Part shown: positions 36,596 through 48,690 of the stretch, one piece after another
Numbering within the stretch: the first letter of the stretch is position 1
Layout: each line of letters starts with the position of its first letter
Source: Candidatus Saganbacteria bacterium
GTDB lineage: Bacteria; Margulisbacteria; WOR-1; XYC2-FULL-46-14
Length of the DNA stretch: 55,735 nucleotides
Reading direction: 5' to 3'
NCBI GenBank assembly: GCA_013202975.1
Contig: JABMQY010000054.1
Span: 1 to 55,735 of the forward strand
Notes under the pieces: generated by a model
Database searches by the model: none
Told to the model about the DNA's origin: nothing
Seen by the model: the letters and a program-made list of their open reading frames with translations, nothing else
Translations under genes and position numbers: made by a program

Positions 36596-38674
36596 ATGAC
36601 TAGGTCTCATGAAATGAAAAAATATAGGAATATTGGTTTTGCAGCGCATATTGATGCGGGTAAAACTACTACAACAGAGAGGGTTCTTTTCTACTCTGGG
36701 AAGGTCCATAAATTAGGCAGTGTAGATGATGGTACTGCGACTATGGATTGGATGGACCAGGAGAGGGAGCGTGGTATTACGATTACATCTGCGGCAACTA
36801 CTACTACCTGGAAGGATTATAGGATTAATATTATTGATACTCCGGGACATGTGGATTTTACCGTAGAAGTTGAACGATCGATGCGGGTTTTAGACGGCGT
36901 TGTAATTATTTTTTGTGCGGTGGGCGGTGTCCAGCCTCAGTCAGAAACTGTTTGGCGTCAGGCAGATAAATATAAAGTTCCCCGCATGGTATTTATTAAT
37001 AAGATGGATCGGGTTGGAGCTGATTTTTTCAGGGTTGTAAATCAAATCGGAGACAGAATGCTAATTAAGCCTGTTCCGCTCCAGATTCCGATCGGGGCAG
37101 AGGATAAATTCTTAGGGTTGGTGGATCTTATTACAATGAAGGCGATAATTTACGATGATGAATTAGGTCTAGAATTCAGGGTGACTGATATTCCAGCAGA
37201 TCTTTTGGCGACTGCGGAAAAATATCGCGAACAACTGGTTGAAACTGCCGCCGAAAGTGATGATGCTCTGCTCGAAAAATATTTAGAGAAGCATCAATTG
37301 AGTGAGGATGAGATTCGGGCGGCTATTCGCAAACAAACCATTGACGCAAAAATAATTCCGGTTGCCTGCGGATCGGCATTTAAAAATAAAGGGGTTCAGC
37401 CATTGCTTGATATAATAATAGATTTTCTTCCGTCTCCGGAAGATGTTCCTCCTGTTCCCGGAATTAATCCTAAAACCGGAGCAGACGAGGTACGGATTGC
37501 ATCTGATAATGAGCCTTTTTCTGCCTTGGCTTTTAAAATAATGACAGATCCATTTGTCGGAAAACTAACATTCTTTAGGGTGTATTCCGGAAAGCTGGAA
37601 ACCGGATCGTATTTACAGAATATTTCAAAAGACAAAAAAGAGAGGATTGGCCGGGTTTTACAAATGCATTCTGATAAACGTGAAGAAGTAAAAGAGGTTT
37701 ATGCCGGAGATATTGCGGCTGCAGTAGGTTTAAAATTTACTTCTACCGGAGATACTCTCTGTTATGCTGATAAACCAATTATATTGGAATCAATTGTTTT
37801 CCCTGAACCGGTTATCTTTGTGGCAATTGAGCCAAAAACAAAAGTTGATCAGGAAAGACTGGGAATTTCTCTTTCAAAACTTGCAGAAGAAGATCCGACT
37901 TTTAGAGTTAAAACTGATGTTGAAACCGGGCAGACAATTATTTCTGGTATGGGAGAACTTCATCTTGAAATCATTGTTGATCGGTTGTTGCGAGAATTTA
38001 AGGTGGATGCAAATGTAGGGAAGCCGCAGGTTGCGTATAAAGAAACTATTCGTGGATTTGGGGATGCTGAGGCAAAATTTATTCGTCAGACCGGTGGACG
38101 CGGACAATATGGTCATGTTTATATTAAGATGGAGCCTCTTGAATCTGGAAAAGGTTTTGAATTTGTTAATGAAGTTGTTGGCGGAGCAATACCAAGGGAA
38201 TATATCCCGGCAGTTGAGGCCGGAATCAAGGAAGCAAAAAATACCGGGGTTTTAGCAGGTTACCCGGTTATTGATTTTAAGGTTGTGTTGTACGATGGGT
38301 CTTACCATGATGTGGACTCTTCTGAAATTGCTTTTAAAATTGCCGGTTCAATGGCCTTTAAGGCTTGCTCTAAAAAAAGTAAGCCGGTACTGCTCGAACC
38401 CTTGATGAAAGTTGAAGTCATTGTGCCCGAGCAATATATGGGTGACGTAATAGGAGACCTAAGTAGCCGTCGCGGCAGGATTGAGGGGATGGAGTCTCAT
38501 AATGGTATCCAAACCATAAAGACCAAGGTTCCTTTGGCAAAGATGTTCGGATATTCCACCGATCTTCGCTCAAAAACTCAGGGAAGGGGTAATTATTCCA
38601 TGGAGTTTTGTGAGTATACCGAAGTTCCAAAAAATATTGCAGAAGAAATAATTACCAAAGCGCAGGGGAAATAA
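36596..38674 (+). CDS. fusA: Elongation factor G
   Basis: [40 protein letters not shown]. Confidence 0.98.
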   Translation: MTRSHEMKKYRNIGFAAHIDAGKTTTTERVLFYSGKVHKLGSVDDGTATMDWMDQERERGITITSAATTTTWKDYRINIIDTPGHVDFTVEVERSMRVLDGVVIIFCAVGGVQPQSETVWRQADKYKVPRMVFINKMDRVGADFFRVVNQIGDRMLIKPVPLQIPIGAEDKFLGLVDLITMKAIIYDDELGLEFRVTDIPADLLATAEKYREQLVETAAESDDALLEKYLEKHQLSEDEIRAAIRKQTIDAKIIPVACGSAFKNKGVQPLLDIIIDFLPSPEDVPPVPGINPKTGADEVRIASDNEPFSALAFKIMTDPFVGKLTFFRVYSGKLETGSYLQNISKDKKERIGRVLQMHSDKREEVKEVYAGDIAAAVGLKFTSTGDTLCYADKPIILESIVFPEPVIFVAIEPKTKVDQERLGISLSKLAEEDPTFRVKTDVETGQTIISGMGELHLEIIVDRLLREFKVDANVGKPQVAYKETIRGFGDAEAKFIRQTGGRGQYGHVYIKMEPLESGKGFEFVNEVVGGAIPREYIPAVEAGIKEAKNTGVLAGYPVIDFKVVLYDGSYHDVDSSEIAFKIAGSMAFKACSKKSKPVLLEPLMKVEVIVPEQYMGDVIGDLSSRRGRIEGMESHNGIQTIKTKVPLAKMFGYSTDLRSKTQGRGNYSMEFCEYTEVPKNIAEEIITKAQGK

Positions 38675-38675
38675 G

Positions 38676-38990
38676 ATGTCAAAAAGATCTCGAATAAGAA
38701 TAAGGTTAAAAAGTTACGATCATAGGATTCTGGATCAGTCGGCCGTAAAGATTGTGGAGACAGTAAAAAGGGTCGGGGCACATGTTTCTGGTCCTATTCC
38801 CTTGCCAACGGATAGGGAAGTACATTGTGTGCTGCGATCACCTCACGTTGACAAAAAATCACGCGAGCATTTTGAGATTCGCACCCACAAGCGTTTAATC
38901 GATATCCTGGATCCGCCCAAAGAGACAGTCGACGCGCTAATGCAACTCGATCTGCCTGCCGGTGTCGATGTTGAGATAAAGTTGAAATAA
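38676..38990 (+). CDS. rpsJ: 30S ribosomal protein S10
   Basis: [26 protein letters not shown]. Confidence 0.98.
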   Translation: MSKRSRIRIRLKSYDHRILDQSAVKIVETVKRVGAHVSGPIPLPTDREVHCVLRSPHVDKKSREHFEIRTHKRLIDILDPPKETVDALMQLDLPAGVDVEIKLK

Positions 38991-39006
38991 ATAATTGAGG
39001 GGAAAA

Positions 39007-39732
39007 ATGAGGCAAGGATTAATAGGAAGAAAAATCGGGATGACTCAGGTTTATGACCAGAATGGTTGCGTTGTTCCTGTAACCGTTTTGGAAGTAGGTC
39101 CTTGTGTAGTTACACAATTAAAAGAGGAAAAAAAGGACGGCTATTGTGCTATTCAGCTGGGTTTTGGCGAGAGGAAGAAGATGGGGAAAACTTTTGCCGG
39201 GCATTTTAAGGGAATCAGCCCCTATCCTAAGTATTTAAAGGAATTCAGATTGGATAAGGTTGAAGGAATAAGCCGGGGACAAGTTATTCGTGCCGATATT
39301 TTTTCTGCTGGTGAAGTTGTTGTTATTTCAGGGACTTCAATTGGAAAAGGGACCGCAGGTACTATAAAACGTTGGAATTTTTCGCGCGGCGATATGGGGC
39401 ACGGATCAAAAAGTCATCGTCTTCCCGGTTCAATTGGCGGAGGTACGACTCCAGGACGCGTTTTTAAAGGACAAAAAATGGCCGGCCGGATGGGAAATGA
39501 AAAAGTGACCCAAAAAAATATTTTGGTGGTTGATGTCGATGTAAAAAAGAATGTAATTCTTGTTAAGGGGGCGGTTCCTGGTTCAGAGAAGGGAATTATT
39601 TCCATTTTTAAAACAGGGAAAAAGGTTTCGAATTTTAAACCAATTGTTTCGGCCAATGCTAAAGAAGAGAAAGCTGTAGGGCAGAATGATGTACAAGAAA
39701 AGGATAAAGAAAAAGTGGAGGCTAAGGGTTAG
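39007..39732 (+). CDS. rplC: 50S ribosomal protein L3 with C-terminal extension
   Basis: [45 protein letters not shown]. Confidence 0.98.
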   Translation: MRQGLIGRKIGMTQVYDQNGCVVPVTVLEVGPCVVTQLKEEKKDGYCAIQLGFGERKKMGKTFAGHFKGISPYPKYLKEFRLDKVEGISRGQVIRADIFSAGEVVVISGTSIGKGTAGTIKRWNFSRGDMGHGSKSHRLPGSIGGGTTPGRVFKGQKMAGRMGNEKVTQKNILVVDVDVKKNVILVKGAVPGSEKGIISIFKTGKKVSNFKPIVSANAKEEKAVGQNDVQEKDKEKVEAKG

Positions 39733-39734
39733 AA

Positions 39735-40364
39735 ATGGTTAATTTAAAAGTATTTACTAAGGATGGAAAAGAAAAAGGGGAAATATCTGCCGAGGCAAAA
39801 GTTTTCTCTGCAGTGTATAAGGATGCGTTGATCCACATGGCTCTGCGTTGTCACCGAGCTGGATTAAGGCGGGGAACCCAGTCTACTTTAAGTAAAGCCG
39901 AGGTCCGGGGTGGGGGCAGGAAGCCCTGGAAGCAAAAAGGGACAGGACGAGCCCGGGTTGGGTCTATTAGATCTCCTTTGTGGAGAGGCGGCGGAGTCAT
40001 TTTTGCTCCTAAACCGAGGGATCATTCTTTTAATATGCCCAAGAAAATGAGAAAGGCGGCCTTAAGGGCAGTTATTTCTAATCGTATGAAAGAGGGTCGC
40101 GTAAAGGTGATTGAGGACCTTAGCGTCTCCGGACCAAAGACAAAGCAGATGATTAATATAATTAAAGGGTTAGATCTTTTTGACCGGAAGATTCTTATGC
40201 TTGTTAATGATGAAGACAAAAATTTAATACTTTCAGGAAGGAATATTGAAAAGCTGGTTATGCTCAAAACTGAAGAGGTCAATATTTTTGACCTTTTGAA
40301 CTGCGAATGGTTGGTTTTGCAGAAAGAAATATTACCAAAACTTACAGAGGCGCTAGTAAAATGA
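39735..40364 (+). CDS. rplD: 50S ribosomal protein L4
   Basis: RRGTQSTLSKAEVRGGGRKPWKQKGTGRARVGSIRSPLWRGGGV. Confidence 0.98.
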   Translation: MVNLKVFTKDGKEKGEISAEAKVFSAVYKDALIHMALRCHRAGLRRGTQSTLSKAEVRGGGRKPWKQKGTGRARVGSIRSPLWRGGGVIFAPKPRDHSFNMPKKMRKAALRAVISNRMKEGRVKVIEDLSVSGPKTKQMINIIKGLDLFDRKILMLVNDEDKNLILSGRNIEKLVMLKTEEVNIFDLLNCEWLVLQKEILPKLTEALVK

Positions 40365-40645
40365 ATAATAATGATGCAGTAATTTTGTCACCTATTGTTA
40401 CAGAAAAGGGCTTTAGTGTGGCGGCTCAGAATAAGTACGTTTTTCGTGTTCATCCAAAAGCAAATAAAATCGAAATAAGAAAGGCGGTTGAAGAACTCTA
40501 TCAGGTGAAGGTGGTCTCGATAAATACATTGAAAGTTAGAGGAAAAGAACGCCGAACGGGGCATACAAAGGGTCGAACCTCATCCCATAAAAAGGCTTAT
40601 GTAACACTTAAAGAGGGATCTCAAATAGAGGAGTTAAAGGCATAA
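40361..40645 (+). CDS. rplW: 50S ribosomal protein L23
   Basis: [44 protein letters not shown]. Confidence 0.97.
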   Translation: MNNNDAVILSPIVTEKGFSVAAQNKYVFRVHPKANKIEIRKAVEELYQVKVVSINTLKVRGKERRTGHTKGRTSSHKKAYVTLKEGSQIEELKA

Positions 40646-41475
40646 TGGGACTAAGAAGAAAAAGACCACTTACCCCGGGACAGCGTTTTCAGATAGTTGA
40701 TGATTATTCTGATATAACAAAAGATAAACCGGAAAAGTCCCTGCTTAAATTATTAAAGAAAACTGGTGGTCGTGGTTTTAATGGCAGGATTTCTTCCCGC
40801 CATCGCGGCGGTGGAAATAAAAAGAAGTATCGAATCATTGACTTTAAACGTGATAAAGATGATATTCCCGCAGTTGTTGATGCAATTGAGTATGATCCCA
40901 ACCGAAATGCCAGAATTGCGTTACTTAAATATCAAGATGAAGAGCTGCGCTATATTATTGCCCCGCTTGGACTTTCTGTCGGCCAGTCTGTCATGTCGGG
41001 TGAGAGCGCAGAAGTTGAGGTTGGCAACTGTTTGCCTTTGCGCATTATTCCTGTCGGTACAATAATCCATAATGTTGAATTGCAGCCCGGTAAAGGCGGG
41101 CAATTGGCTCGTGGTGCCGGGGTAGGTGTTATGCTCTTAGCCAAAGAGGCTGGTTATGCGATCGTAAAAATGCCTTCCGGTGAACAGAGAATGATACATT
41201 TAAACTGCAGGGCCAGTATTGGGCAGGTTGGGAATGTTGATGCTAAGAATGTAAGATTAGGAAAAGCCGGAAAATCGCGATATCTTGGAATTAGGCCTCG
41301 AGTTCGTGGTGTGGCTATGAATCCTTGTGACCACCCTCATGGTGGAGGAGAAGGTAAGGCTCCAATAGGACGTCCAGGACCGGTATCTCCTTGGGGCAAA
41401 CCGACCCTGGGTTATAAAACGCGCAGAGGAAAACGCTCATCTGACAGATTTATTTTATCGAGGAGGCCTTCATAA
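40645..41475 (+). CDS. rplB: 50S ribosomal protein L2
   Basis: [53 protein letters not shown]. Confidence 0.99.
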   Translation: MGLRRKRPLTPGQRFQIVDDYSDITKDKPEKSLLKLLKKTGGRGFNGRISSRHRGGGNKKKYRIIDFKRDKDDIPAVVDAIEYDPNRNARIALLKYQDEELRYIIAPLGLSVGQSVMSGESAEVEVGNCLPLRIIPVGTIIHNVELQPGKGGQLARGAGVGVMLLAKEAGYAIVKMPSGEQRMIHLNCRASIGQVGNVDAKNVRLGKAGKSRYLGIRPRVRGVAMNPCDHPHGGGEGKAPIGRPGPVSPWGKPTLGYKTRRGKRSSDRFILSRRPS

Positions 41476-41762
41476 TGGGAAGATCACTTAAAAAAGGACC
41501 TTTTGTTGACGGACATCTTTTGCAAAAGATAGAGAGAATGGAGAAAAGCGGTAATAGACAGGTGATTAAAACCTGGTCAAGGCGTTCTACTATTATCCCC
41601 GAGATGGTAGGCTATACAATTGCGGTTCACAATGGCAGAAAACATATTCCTGTTTACATCAACGAAAATATGGTTGGGCATAAATTGGGAGAGTTTTCGC
41701 ACACAAGAATTTTTAAAGGACATAGTGGAGTTGGCGCAAAAGCGGTCTCTTCGACCACATAA
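41475..41762 (+). CDS. rpsS: 30S ribosomal protein S19
   Basis: [47 protein letters not shown]. Confidence 0.98.
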   Translation: MGRSLKKGPFVDGHLLQKIERMEKSGNRQVIKTWSRRSTIIPEMVGYTIAVHNGRKHIPVYINENMVGHKLGEFSHTRIFKGHSGVGAKAVSSTT

Positions 41763-41771
41763 TAATTTAAT

Positions 41772-42131
41772 ATGGCAAAACAAGTTAAAGCAAGATTTAC
41801 TTTTATTCGGATTTCGCCGCTAAAGCTGCGGCGGATTGCAAATTTGGTTCGCAGAAAGGATTGTAATTTTTCTTTGGCACTGCTGCGTTCGCTGCCAAAT
41901 AAAGGGGCTCGTATTGTTGAGAAAATAATTCTCTCGGCAATGGCAAACGCAAAAAAGAACCACCAGATGGAAGATTCAAATCTGTTGATTAATGAAATTT
42001 ATGTAGATGGTGCCGGTATGCTAAAGCGTTTTAGGGCTCAGTCGCGCGGAAGGGCGGCGCCGATAAAAAAGAGAATGTCGCATTTGACAATAAATATAGG
42101 AGAATTAAATGGGTCAGAAAGTACATCCTAG
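41772..42131 (+). CDS. rplV: 50S ribosomal protein L22
   Basis: [36 protein letters not shown]. Confidence 0.98.
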   Translation: MAKQVKARFTFIRISPLKLRRIANLVRRKDCNFSLALLRSLPNKGARIVEKIILSAMANAKKNHQMEDSNLLINEIYVDGAGMLKRFRAQSRGRAAPIKKRMSHLTINIGELNGSESTS

Positions 42132-42818
42132 GGGATTTAGGTTAGGGGTTATTGGTGATTGGGATGCAAGGTGGTATTCCGAAAATAACTATGCCGAGTT
42201 ATTAAAGGAAGATCTTGTGATAAGAAAGTACCTTAAGGAGCATCTCTATCGTGCCGGGGTATCGAGGATGGTGATTTCCCGCAGGGCAAATCAGGTCAGT
42301 GTTGATTTGTTTACTGCAAAACCGGGATTAATAATTGGGAGAGGCGGAAGGATGTGGCAGTGGTAAGGGATGCCTTGATAAAGAAAGTAAATAAACAGGT
42401 TCAATTAAACATTCATGAAGAGAAAAATTCGGAAATCAATGCCCAATTAGTGGCAGAAAATGTTGCAAACCAGCTTGAGCGAAGGATTTCTTTTAGACGC
42501 GCCATGAAGCAGACTGTATCAAAAGTTCTACGCGCACATGCTAAGGGTATAAAGATAAAATGCAGCGGTCGTCTGGGGGGAGCAGAAATTGCACGTAAAG
42601 AATGGTATCGAATGGGTCGTGTTCCATTGCACACACTAAGGGCAAAAATAGATTATGGTTTTGCAGAAGCAACAACTATGTATGGCATTATTGGAGTTAA
42701 GGTTTGGATCTGTACCGGTGAAGTTCTCCCTCAGGTTTCAGAAGAGAAAAAGCAGCAAAAAGTAGATGCTAATCCGGCAGCTGCGAAAGGAAAAGAAATA
42801 AGTGGCACTAACACCTAA
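42109..42818 (+). CDS. rpsC: 30S ribosomal protein S3, interrupted by an apparent 1-nt deletion near 42346-42352
   Basis: [15 protein letters not shown]...[10 protein letters not shown] in frame 1 and [54 protein letters not shown] in frame 3. Confidence 0.95.
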
Positions 42819-43212
42819 AAAAACTAAGTTTAGAAAGTCTCAACGCCGTCGTTTGAGGGGTAATGCAACCCGCGGCAATACGGTTCTTTTTGGTGAATAT
42901 GGTTTGATGATCATGGAAATCGGATATTTAAAGACAAATCAGGTTGAGGCCGGCAGAAAGGCCTTGGCTCATTATATGAAGCGGGGCGGAAAGGTTTGGG
43001 TTAGGGGTTGTGCCGATAAACCTGTTACTGCCCGGGCGGCCGAAACCCGCATGGGGGGAGGAAAGGGTGCTCCGGTTGGATTCGTTTTGCCTGTGCGCAG
43101 AGGACATATCCTTTATGAAATTACCGGTCTTTCCAGAAAAAATGCTGAAGAAGCTTTTCGCAGGGCGGCTTTTAAACTGCCCCTAAAAGCAAGGTTGGTT
43201 GAGAGATTATGA
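42802..43212 (+). CDS. rplP: 50S ribosomal protein L16
   Basis: GTG start; [36 protein letters not shown]. Confidence 0.97.
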   Translation: MALTPKKTKFRKSQRRRLRGNATRGNTVLFGEYGLMIMEIGYLKTNQVEAGRKALAHYMKRGGKVWVRGCADKPVTARAAETRMGGGKGAPVGFVLPVRRGHILYEITGLSRKNAEEAFRRAAFKLPLKARLVERL

Positions 43213-43397
43213 ATGCTGAAGAATTAAGAAAATTAAATGAAGTAGATCTTAGTAAAAAATTGGCTGATTTGCAAAAGAAGCAGCGGGAACTAAGATTTAG
43301 CAAAGCAAGAGGCGAACTAAAGAACCCTCTGGAAAAGAGAGCGGTTAAGCGGAGTATTGCACGGATTTTAACCATCATAAGGGAGAGTAAGGTATGA
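43209..43397 (+). CDS. rpmC: 50S ribosomal protein L29
   Basis: [20 protein letters not shown]...[13 protein letters not shown]. Confidence 0.96.
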   Translation: MNAEELRKLNEVDLSKKLADLQKKQRELRFSKARGELKNPLEKRAVKRSIARILTIIRESKV

Positions 43398-43753
43398 GCG
43401 ATAAACGTGGAAATGCAAAAAGAAGAAAAGGAATAGTTGTATCTGATAAGATGGACAAGACCGTTGTTGTTCAGGTTGAGCGGGTCTTCAGTCATCCGGT
43501 CTTTGGCAAGACTGTTAAATCATACAAAAGATTTAAAGCCCATGACCAGGAAAATAAATGCAAAACGGGGGATCAGGTACAGATTGAAGAGACCAGACCA
43601 CTGTCAAAAGATAAGCGCTGGAGAGTTATTGAAATCATTGGTTTTAAAAAGGTCACAGAAAAAGATAGGCCCGGTCCATTGCATAAGGAAGCTCAGGAAG
43701 AAGAAAAAACTGTAGGGCAGGTCATTGATCAGCCGGAAACTAAGAAGGAGTAA
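43394..43753 (+). CDS. rpsQ: 30S ribosomal protein S17 with acidic C-terminal extension
   Basis: [66 protein letters not shown]. Confidence 0.97.
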   Translation: MSDKRGNAKRRKGIVVSDKMDKTVVVQVERVFSHPVFGKTVKSYKRFKAHDQENKCKTGDQVQIEETRPLSKDKRWRVIEIIGFKKVTEKDRPGPLHKEAQEEEKTVGQVIDQPETKKE

Positions 43754-43756
43754 ACA

Positions 43757-44125
43757 GTGATACAGGTAGAGACTAGATTAGCTGTAGCGGATAATTCTGG
43801 GGCAAAGGAGATCCTTTGTATCAGAATTTTAGGTGAATCACGTTGCCGTTATGCAACGGTTGGGGATATCATTGTCGGGGTGGTTAAGGTAGCGCAGCCG
43901 CATGGTATTGTAAAGAATGCAGAAGTAATCAAAGCGGTGGTCGTTCGAACCGTTAAAAAGTTGAGGCGGGATGACGGGTCTTATGTTTGTTTTAGCCAGA
44001 ATGCTGCTGTAGTTATAGATAAGGACGGGAATCCTAGAGGGACACGAATTTTTGGGCCGGTCGCAAGAGAGTTGCGAGTGAAGAAGTTTATGAAAATTAT
44101 TTCTCTGGCTCCAGAGGTAGTATAA
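43757..44125 (+). CDS. rplN: 50S ribosomal protein L14
   Basis: [41 protein letters not shown] start. Confidence 0.98.
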   Translation: MIQVETRLAVADNSGAKEILCIRILGESRCRYATVGDIIVGVVKVAQPHGIVKNAEVIKAVVVRTVKKLRRDDGSYVCFSQNAAVVIDKDGNPRGTRIFGPVARELRVKKFMKIISLAPEVV

Positions 44126-44126
44126 T

Positions 44127-44447
44127 ATGCAAAAGCTAAAAATTAAAAAAGGCGATAAGGTAGTTGTCCTTTCAGGGAAGGATAAAGATAAAAAAGGTAA
44201 GGTATTAAGGGTTTATTCTGCGGACAGAAAGGCTGTTGTTGAAAGTGTTAACATTGTAAAAAAACATCAACGGCCTACCCAGGGTTTTCAGGGGGGAATT
44301 ATTGATCGGCCGATGGCTCTAAAGATTTCCAAACTGATGCTGGTTTGTCCCCGTTGCAATAAACCGGTTAGGGTCGGTCGTAAACTTGTGGATGAAAAAA
44401 ATGTTCGTGTTTGCAGAAAATGCAAGGAAGTTATAGATAAACAATGA
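44127..44447 (+). CDS. rplX: 50S ribosomal protein L24
   Basis: [25 protein letters not shown]. Confidence 0.98.
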   Translation: MQKLKIKKGDKVVVLSGKDKDKKGKVLRVYSADRKAVVESVNIVKKHQRPTQGFQGGIIDRPMALKISKLMLVCPRCNKPVRVGRKLVDEKNVRVCRKCKEVIDKQ

Positions 44448-44992
44448 AAAAAGAAATAGCATTAAAAGAAAAGTACGAGAATATAATTGTTCCTGCTCTG
44501 GTTAAACAGTTTGGCTATTCCAATAAAATGGCAGTGCCCAAAGTAAAAAAAGTAGTTCTTTCCTGCGGAGTATCGGAAGGGACTGTTAATGCAAAGGCAA
44601 CCCAGATTGCGCTGGAGGAGTTGAAACAGATTACGGGACAAGCCGCTGCAATCCGTTATGCCAAAAAGGCTATTGCCGGATTTAAGCTTAAAAAGAACGA
44701 TCCTATCGGAGGAATGGTTACTCTGCGCGGTGAAAAAATGTATCTGTTTTTAAACAAGCTGATAGGCATCTGTCTTCCGCGGGTGCGTGATTTTAGGGGT
44801 TTAAACCCTAAATCTTTTGATGGAAGAGGGAGTTACTCTTTTGGAATTAAGGAGCAGTTGATCTTCCCAGAAATTGATTATGATCGTGTTGATAAGACTA
44901 GAGGGATGAATATTACCATCGTTACCAGTGCAAATACCGATAAGGAAGCAAGGGCATTGTTTGAAGCTATGGGCATTCCATTTATAAAATGA
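44444..44992 (+). CDS. rplE: 50S ribosomal protein L5
   Basis: [46 protein letters not shown]. Confidence 0.98.
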   Translation: MKKEIALKEKYENIIVPALVKQFGYSNKMAVPKVKKVVLSCGVSEGTVNAKATQIALEELKQITGQAAAIRYAKKAIAGFKLKKNDPIGGMVTLRGEKMYLFLNKLIGICLPRVRDFRGLNPKSFDGRGSYSFGIKEQLIFPEIDYDRVDKTRGMNITIVTSANTDKEARALFEAMGIPFIK

Positions 44993-45004
44993 GGAAGGAC
45001 TAGA

Positions 45005-45190
45005 ATGGCAAAAAAAGCATGGTTAGAGAGAAAGAGAAAGGGGCCCAAGTTTGAAGTAAGAAGAAAGAATCGTTGTAATATTTGCGGCCGGGCCCGAAGC
45101 TATATCCGAAGGTTTGGTGTTTGCAGAATTTGTTTTAGAAGATTAGCACATGAGGGGCAATTGCCCGGAGTTAGGAAGGCGAGCTGGTAA
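45005..45190 (+). CDS. rpsZ: 30S ribosomal protein S14 type Z
   Basis: 61 aa, [41 protein letters not shown]. Confidence 0.98.
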   Translation: MAKKAWLERKRKGPKFEVRRKNRCNICGRARSYIRRFGVCRICFRRLAHEGQLPGVRKASW

Positions 45191-45208
45191 ATAATAAGGA
45201 GAAAATTA

Positions 45209-45622
45209 ATGGGAATGACTGATCCGGTTTCCGATATGATTGTAAGAATAAAAGCGGCACTTCTGCGAAAACAAGAATTAGTTGACATGCCTGGATCAAA
45301 ATTCAAGGCTGCAATTGCTTCTGTGCTTAAAGAGGAAGGTTTCTTGTCTAATTTTGAAGAATTAACCAAAGGCAAGAAAAAGTTTTTGCGTCTCCGATTT
45401 AAATGGGGAAGGGATGAATACGGAAAACTTAAATACAGCAGTATTAGAAACATAAAAAGGGTAAGTTCGCCCGGATGCCGGGTTTATAAGCCGGCTGACA
45501 AGCTGCATCGATTATATAGTGGATTTGGAACATATGTCATTTCGACATCTAAAGGTCTCAAGACTGATAATCAGGCCCGCGCAGAAAAACTGGGCGGAGA
45601 AGTCTTGTTGATGGTTTCTTAG
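45209..45622 (+). CDS. rpsH: 30S ribosomal protein S8
   Basis: TDPVSDMIVRIKAALLRK; RVSSPGCRVY; GEVLLMVS. Confidence 0.97.
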   Translation: MGMTDPVSDMIVRIKAALLRKQELVDMPGSKFKAAIASVLKEEGFLSNFEELTKGKKKFLRLRFKWGRDEYGKLKYSSIRNIKRVSSPGCRVYKPADKLHRLYSGFGTYVISTSKGLKTDNQARAEKLGGEVLLMVS

Positions 45623-45630
45623 GAGGATTT

Positions 45631-46188
45631 ATGTCAAGAGTTGGACGTGCTCCGGTGGAAATTACCAAGGGAGTGCAGGTAAAAATAGAGGGAAATAAAA
45701 TCGTAGTCAAGGGGGGCAAAGGCACCCTTGAGCAGGATTTTGACAGTTCGGTTATTAATTTTGAGGTAAAAGATAACCAGGTTATAGTTTCTCGTCTTAG
45801 GGAATCGGCACCGGTTAAGGCTAAACATGGATTGTACCGTGCCCTTCTGGCAAATATGATTAAGGGGGTTTCGGTTGGATTTGAGAAATCCCTCCAGTTG
45901 GTTGGTGTTGGATATAGGGCGCAAAAACAAGGGAATAAATTAATTTTGTCTTTAGGTTATTCCCATCCGATAGAGATGGATCCTCCTCCGGGCATTAGTT
46001 TTGAGGTTGAGGGTGTAACCAAAGTAAAGGTTGTGGGGTTTGATAAACAGCTGGTAGGTCAGGTTGCTCAAAATATCCGTTATTCCAGGCCGGTTGAACC
46101 CTACAAAGGTAAGGGAGTTCATTATGTGGGTGAGACAATCAGGCGTAAAGCTGGAAAAGCGGCAAAATCTGCAGGAGGGGCGAAATAA
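45631..46188 (+). CDS. rplF: 50S ribosomal protein L6
   Basis: [41 protein letters not shown]. Confidence 0.98.
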   Translation: MSRVGRAPVEITKGVQVKIEGNKIVVKGGKGTLEQDFDSSVINFEVKDNQVIVSRLRESAPVKAKHGLYRALLANMIKGVSVGFEKSLQLVGVGYRAQKQGNKLILSLGYSHPIEMDPPPGISFEVEGVTKVKVVGFDKQLVGQVAQNIRYSRPVEPYKGKGVHYVGETIRRKAGKAAKSAGGAK

Positions 46189-46508
46189 TGAGAAGAAGAA
46201 GAAAAAAACGAAAGATCATCGGAACTTCTGATCGACCGCGCCTTTCTGTTTTTAAGGCAAATAAACATATTTATGCCCAGGTGATTGATGATTTAAATTC
46301 CAAGACTTTGGCTGCGGCAGGAACTTTGAAAAAGGGTGCTAAAAACACTTCAAACATAAAGGCAGCTTCAAAAGTAGGAGAAGAGATTGCACAAAAAGCT
46401 AAGGAGAAAGGAGTTACTAAGGTTGTATTTGATCGGGGAGTATTTATATATCATGGCCGGATAAAAGCCTTGGCAGAATCGGCTCGAAAAGGAGGATTGG
46501 TATTCTAA
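46188..46508 (+). CDS. rplR: 50S ribosomal protein L18
   Basis: [44 protein letters not shown]. Confidence 0.97.
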   Translation: MRRRRKKRKIIGTSDRPRLSVFKANKHIYAQVIDDLNSKTLAAAGTLKKGAKNTSNIKAASKVGEEIAQKAKEKGVTKVVFDRGVFIYHGRIKALAESARKGGLVF

Positions 46509-46509
46509 A

Positions 46510-47034
46510 ATGGGAAAATTTAATCGACCGCGGGAGCCTAAAGAATTTGAAGAGAGGGTAGTGCAGGTTCGTCGCGTTTGCAAAGTTGTGTCCGGAGGAA
46601 AACGCCTTGGGTTTCGTGTCCTGGCTATTGTAGGGGACAAAAAGGGAAGGGTAGGTATAGGCTTGGCCAGGGCTTCTGAAGTTGTGGCTTCTATTCGCAA
46701 ATCTATGGAGGATGCAAAAAAGAATCTGGTTACAATTCCGATGATCGGGGGGACTATTGCCCACCGGGTGCAGGGAGATTTGGGAGCCAGTTCGGTAATT
46801 ATCCGTCCGGCCCCTCCTGGAACCGGAGTAATTGCCGGAGGATCGGTTCGAATTGTTTTGGAATTGCTTGGAATCAGGGATGCTGTGGCAAAATCGGTTG
46901 GTTCTGCTAATGCTGTAAATGTAGCCAAAGCAACAGTTGAGGCTTTGTTAAATATTCAAGAACAAGAAAAAATAGAGGCCTTGCGCGGAAAAAAGATAAA
47001 AGTTAAATATGTTCAGGAGCCAAGCAATGCTTGA
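46510..47034 (+). CDS. rpsE: 30S ribosomal protein S5
   Basis: [37 protein letters not shown]. Confidence 0.98.
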   Translation: MGKFNRPREPKEFEERVVQVRRVCKVVSGGKRLGFRVLAIVGDKKGRVGIGLARASEVVASIRKSMEDAKKNLVTIPMIGGTIAHRVQGDLGASSVIIRPAPPGTGVIAGGSVRIVLELLGIRDAVAKSVGSANAVNVAKATVEALLNIQEQEKIEALRGKKIKVKYVQEPSNA

Positions 47035-47434
47035 TTTAAGTAATTTAAAAAATAAAAGGAAGAAATTTAAACGGGTTGGCCGCGGAACCGGTTCTGGTCA
47101 TGGAAAGACCTGCTGCCGCGGGCACAAAGGACAAAAGAGCCGCTCTGGTGGAACCAAGGGGAGACATTTTGAGGGAGGTCAAACCCCTCTTTATCGCAGA
47201 CTTCCCAAAAAACGAGGTTTCAAAAATTTACTATTTAAAAAAGAATATGCAGTAGTAAATCTTTTTGATCTGGAAAAGCATGAAAAAGAGATTTCTTTTG
47301 CCAAGGCCAAGCAGCCGGTAAAAGTATTGGGTAATGGAGAGATTTCGAAAGCAATTAAGGTTACTGCTGCTGCATTCAGCAAATCAGCAAAGGCTAAAAT
47401 AGAAAAAGCCGGAGGATCAGTTGTCGTATGTTGA
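47027..47434 (+). CDS. rplO: 50S ribosomal protein L15
   Basis: [28 protein letters not shown]; follows rpsE directly. Confidence 0.97.
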   Translation: MLDLSNLKNKRKKFKRVGRGTGSGHGKTCCRGHKGQKSRSGGTKGRHFEGGQTPLYRRLPKKRGFKNLLFKKEYAVVNLFDLEKHEKEISFAKAKQPVKVLGNGEISKAIKVTAAAFSKSAKAKIEKAGGSVVVC

Positions 47435-48690
47435 ACGTTTTTAGGGCATTTTTTACTATTCCCGATCTAAAGAAAAAAATTATTTTTTCTATTGCCATGG
47501 TTATTATCTTTAGATTGGGTTCACACATCCCGGTAGCCGGGATTGACCATATAAAATTGGCTGCTCTATTTTCAAAAGGAAGTTTAGTCGGATTCCTTGA
47601 CATGTTTACCGGAGGAGCGCTGATGCGCTTTTCTGTTTTTGCAATGGGTATAATTCCATTTATTAATGCATCTATTATAATGCAGCTTCTAACTGTAGTT
47701 ATTCCTCAATTAGAGCAGCTCTCAAAAGAGGGAACTGCAGGAAGAAAACAAATATCCCAGTATACTCGTTATCTTGCTGTTGGGTTGTCTACTTTTCAAT
47801 CATTTGGAATGGCCTTTTGGATGAGAAATGTTCTTTTGGATGGTTTTAGTTTTCCTCTGTTCGTATTTTTAACAATAGTTTCTTTAACAGCCGGATCAAC
47901 TTTAGTTATGTGGTTAGGCGAACTTATTACGGAGAGGGGGTTGGGTAACGGGGCTTCTATGATTATTTTTATTGGTATTATTTCCAGGATACCATCTTAT
48001 ATCGGCAATACGATTACCTTGGTAGCTACCGGTGCAAGTATTATTGGAGTGATTTTATTATTACTATCATTCGTTGTTCTTATTATTGGGATAGTATTTA
48101 TTCAAGAAGGGCAGCGCAAGGTTCCGGTGCAGTATGCAAAGCGGGTGGTTGGCCGCAAGATGATGGGCGGGGGAAATACCTATATTCCGTTGCGAATTAA
48201 TCAGGGGGGGGTAATCCCGATTATCTTTGCTTCTTCTGTATTGCTTTTTCCGGCAACCATTGCACAATTTGTTCCTTTGCCTTTTATGCAAAGTGTTGCC
48301 AGCTTTTTGCAGCCGGGAAAAATATTTTATATGCTTCTGTACTTTGTCCTGATTTTCTTTTTTACTTATTTTTATACTGCACTAACTTTTAATCCGGTAG
48401 AGCTGGCAAACAATATTAAGCGCTACGGCGGATTTGTTTTAGGCATCCGTCCCGGAAAACCGACGGCAGAGTTTTTGGAATTTACCATTAGCCGTTTAAC
48501 TTTTGTGGGAGCCTTATTTTTGGCTACCATTGCTTTGGTTCCATCTATTGTTGAGAAATTAACCGGGATTACCAGTTTTCAGGGTTTGGGAGGGACGGCT
48601 TTATTGATTATGGTTGGAGTAGCATTAGATCTGGTTCGTCAGGTTGAAACACATTTAGTAACCAGACAATATGAGGGGTTATTGGCATGA
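47428..48690 (+). CDS. secY: Preprotein translocase SecY
   Basis: [30 protein letters not shown]; multi-TM. Confidence 0.98.
   Translation: MLNVFRAFFTIPDLKKKIIFSIAMVIIFRLGSHIPVAGIDHIKLAALFSKGSLVGFLDMFTGGALMRFSVFAMGIIPFINASIIMQLLTVVIPQLEQLSKEGTAGRKQISQYTRYLAVGLSTFQSFGMAFWMRNVLLDGFSFPLFVFLTIVSLTAGSTLVMWLGELITERGLGNGASMIIFIGIISRIPSYIGNTITLVATGASIIGVILLLLSFVVLIIGIVFIQEGQRKVPVQYAKRVVGRKMMGGGNTYIPLRINQGGVIPIIFASSVLLFPATIAQFVPLPFMQSVASFLQPGKIFYMLLYFVLIFFFTYFYTALTFNPVELANNIKRYGGFVLGIRPGKPTAEFLEFTISRLTFVGALFLATIALVPSIVEKLTGITSFQGLGGTALLIMVGVALDLVRQVETHLVTRQYEGLLA

Noticed and set aside
42346-42352. Programmed -1 frameshift in rpsC
   Set aside because: No canonical slippery heptamer at the junction (GGC GGA AGG ATG), and programmed frameshifting in rpsC is not something I know of; sequencing error is simpler.
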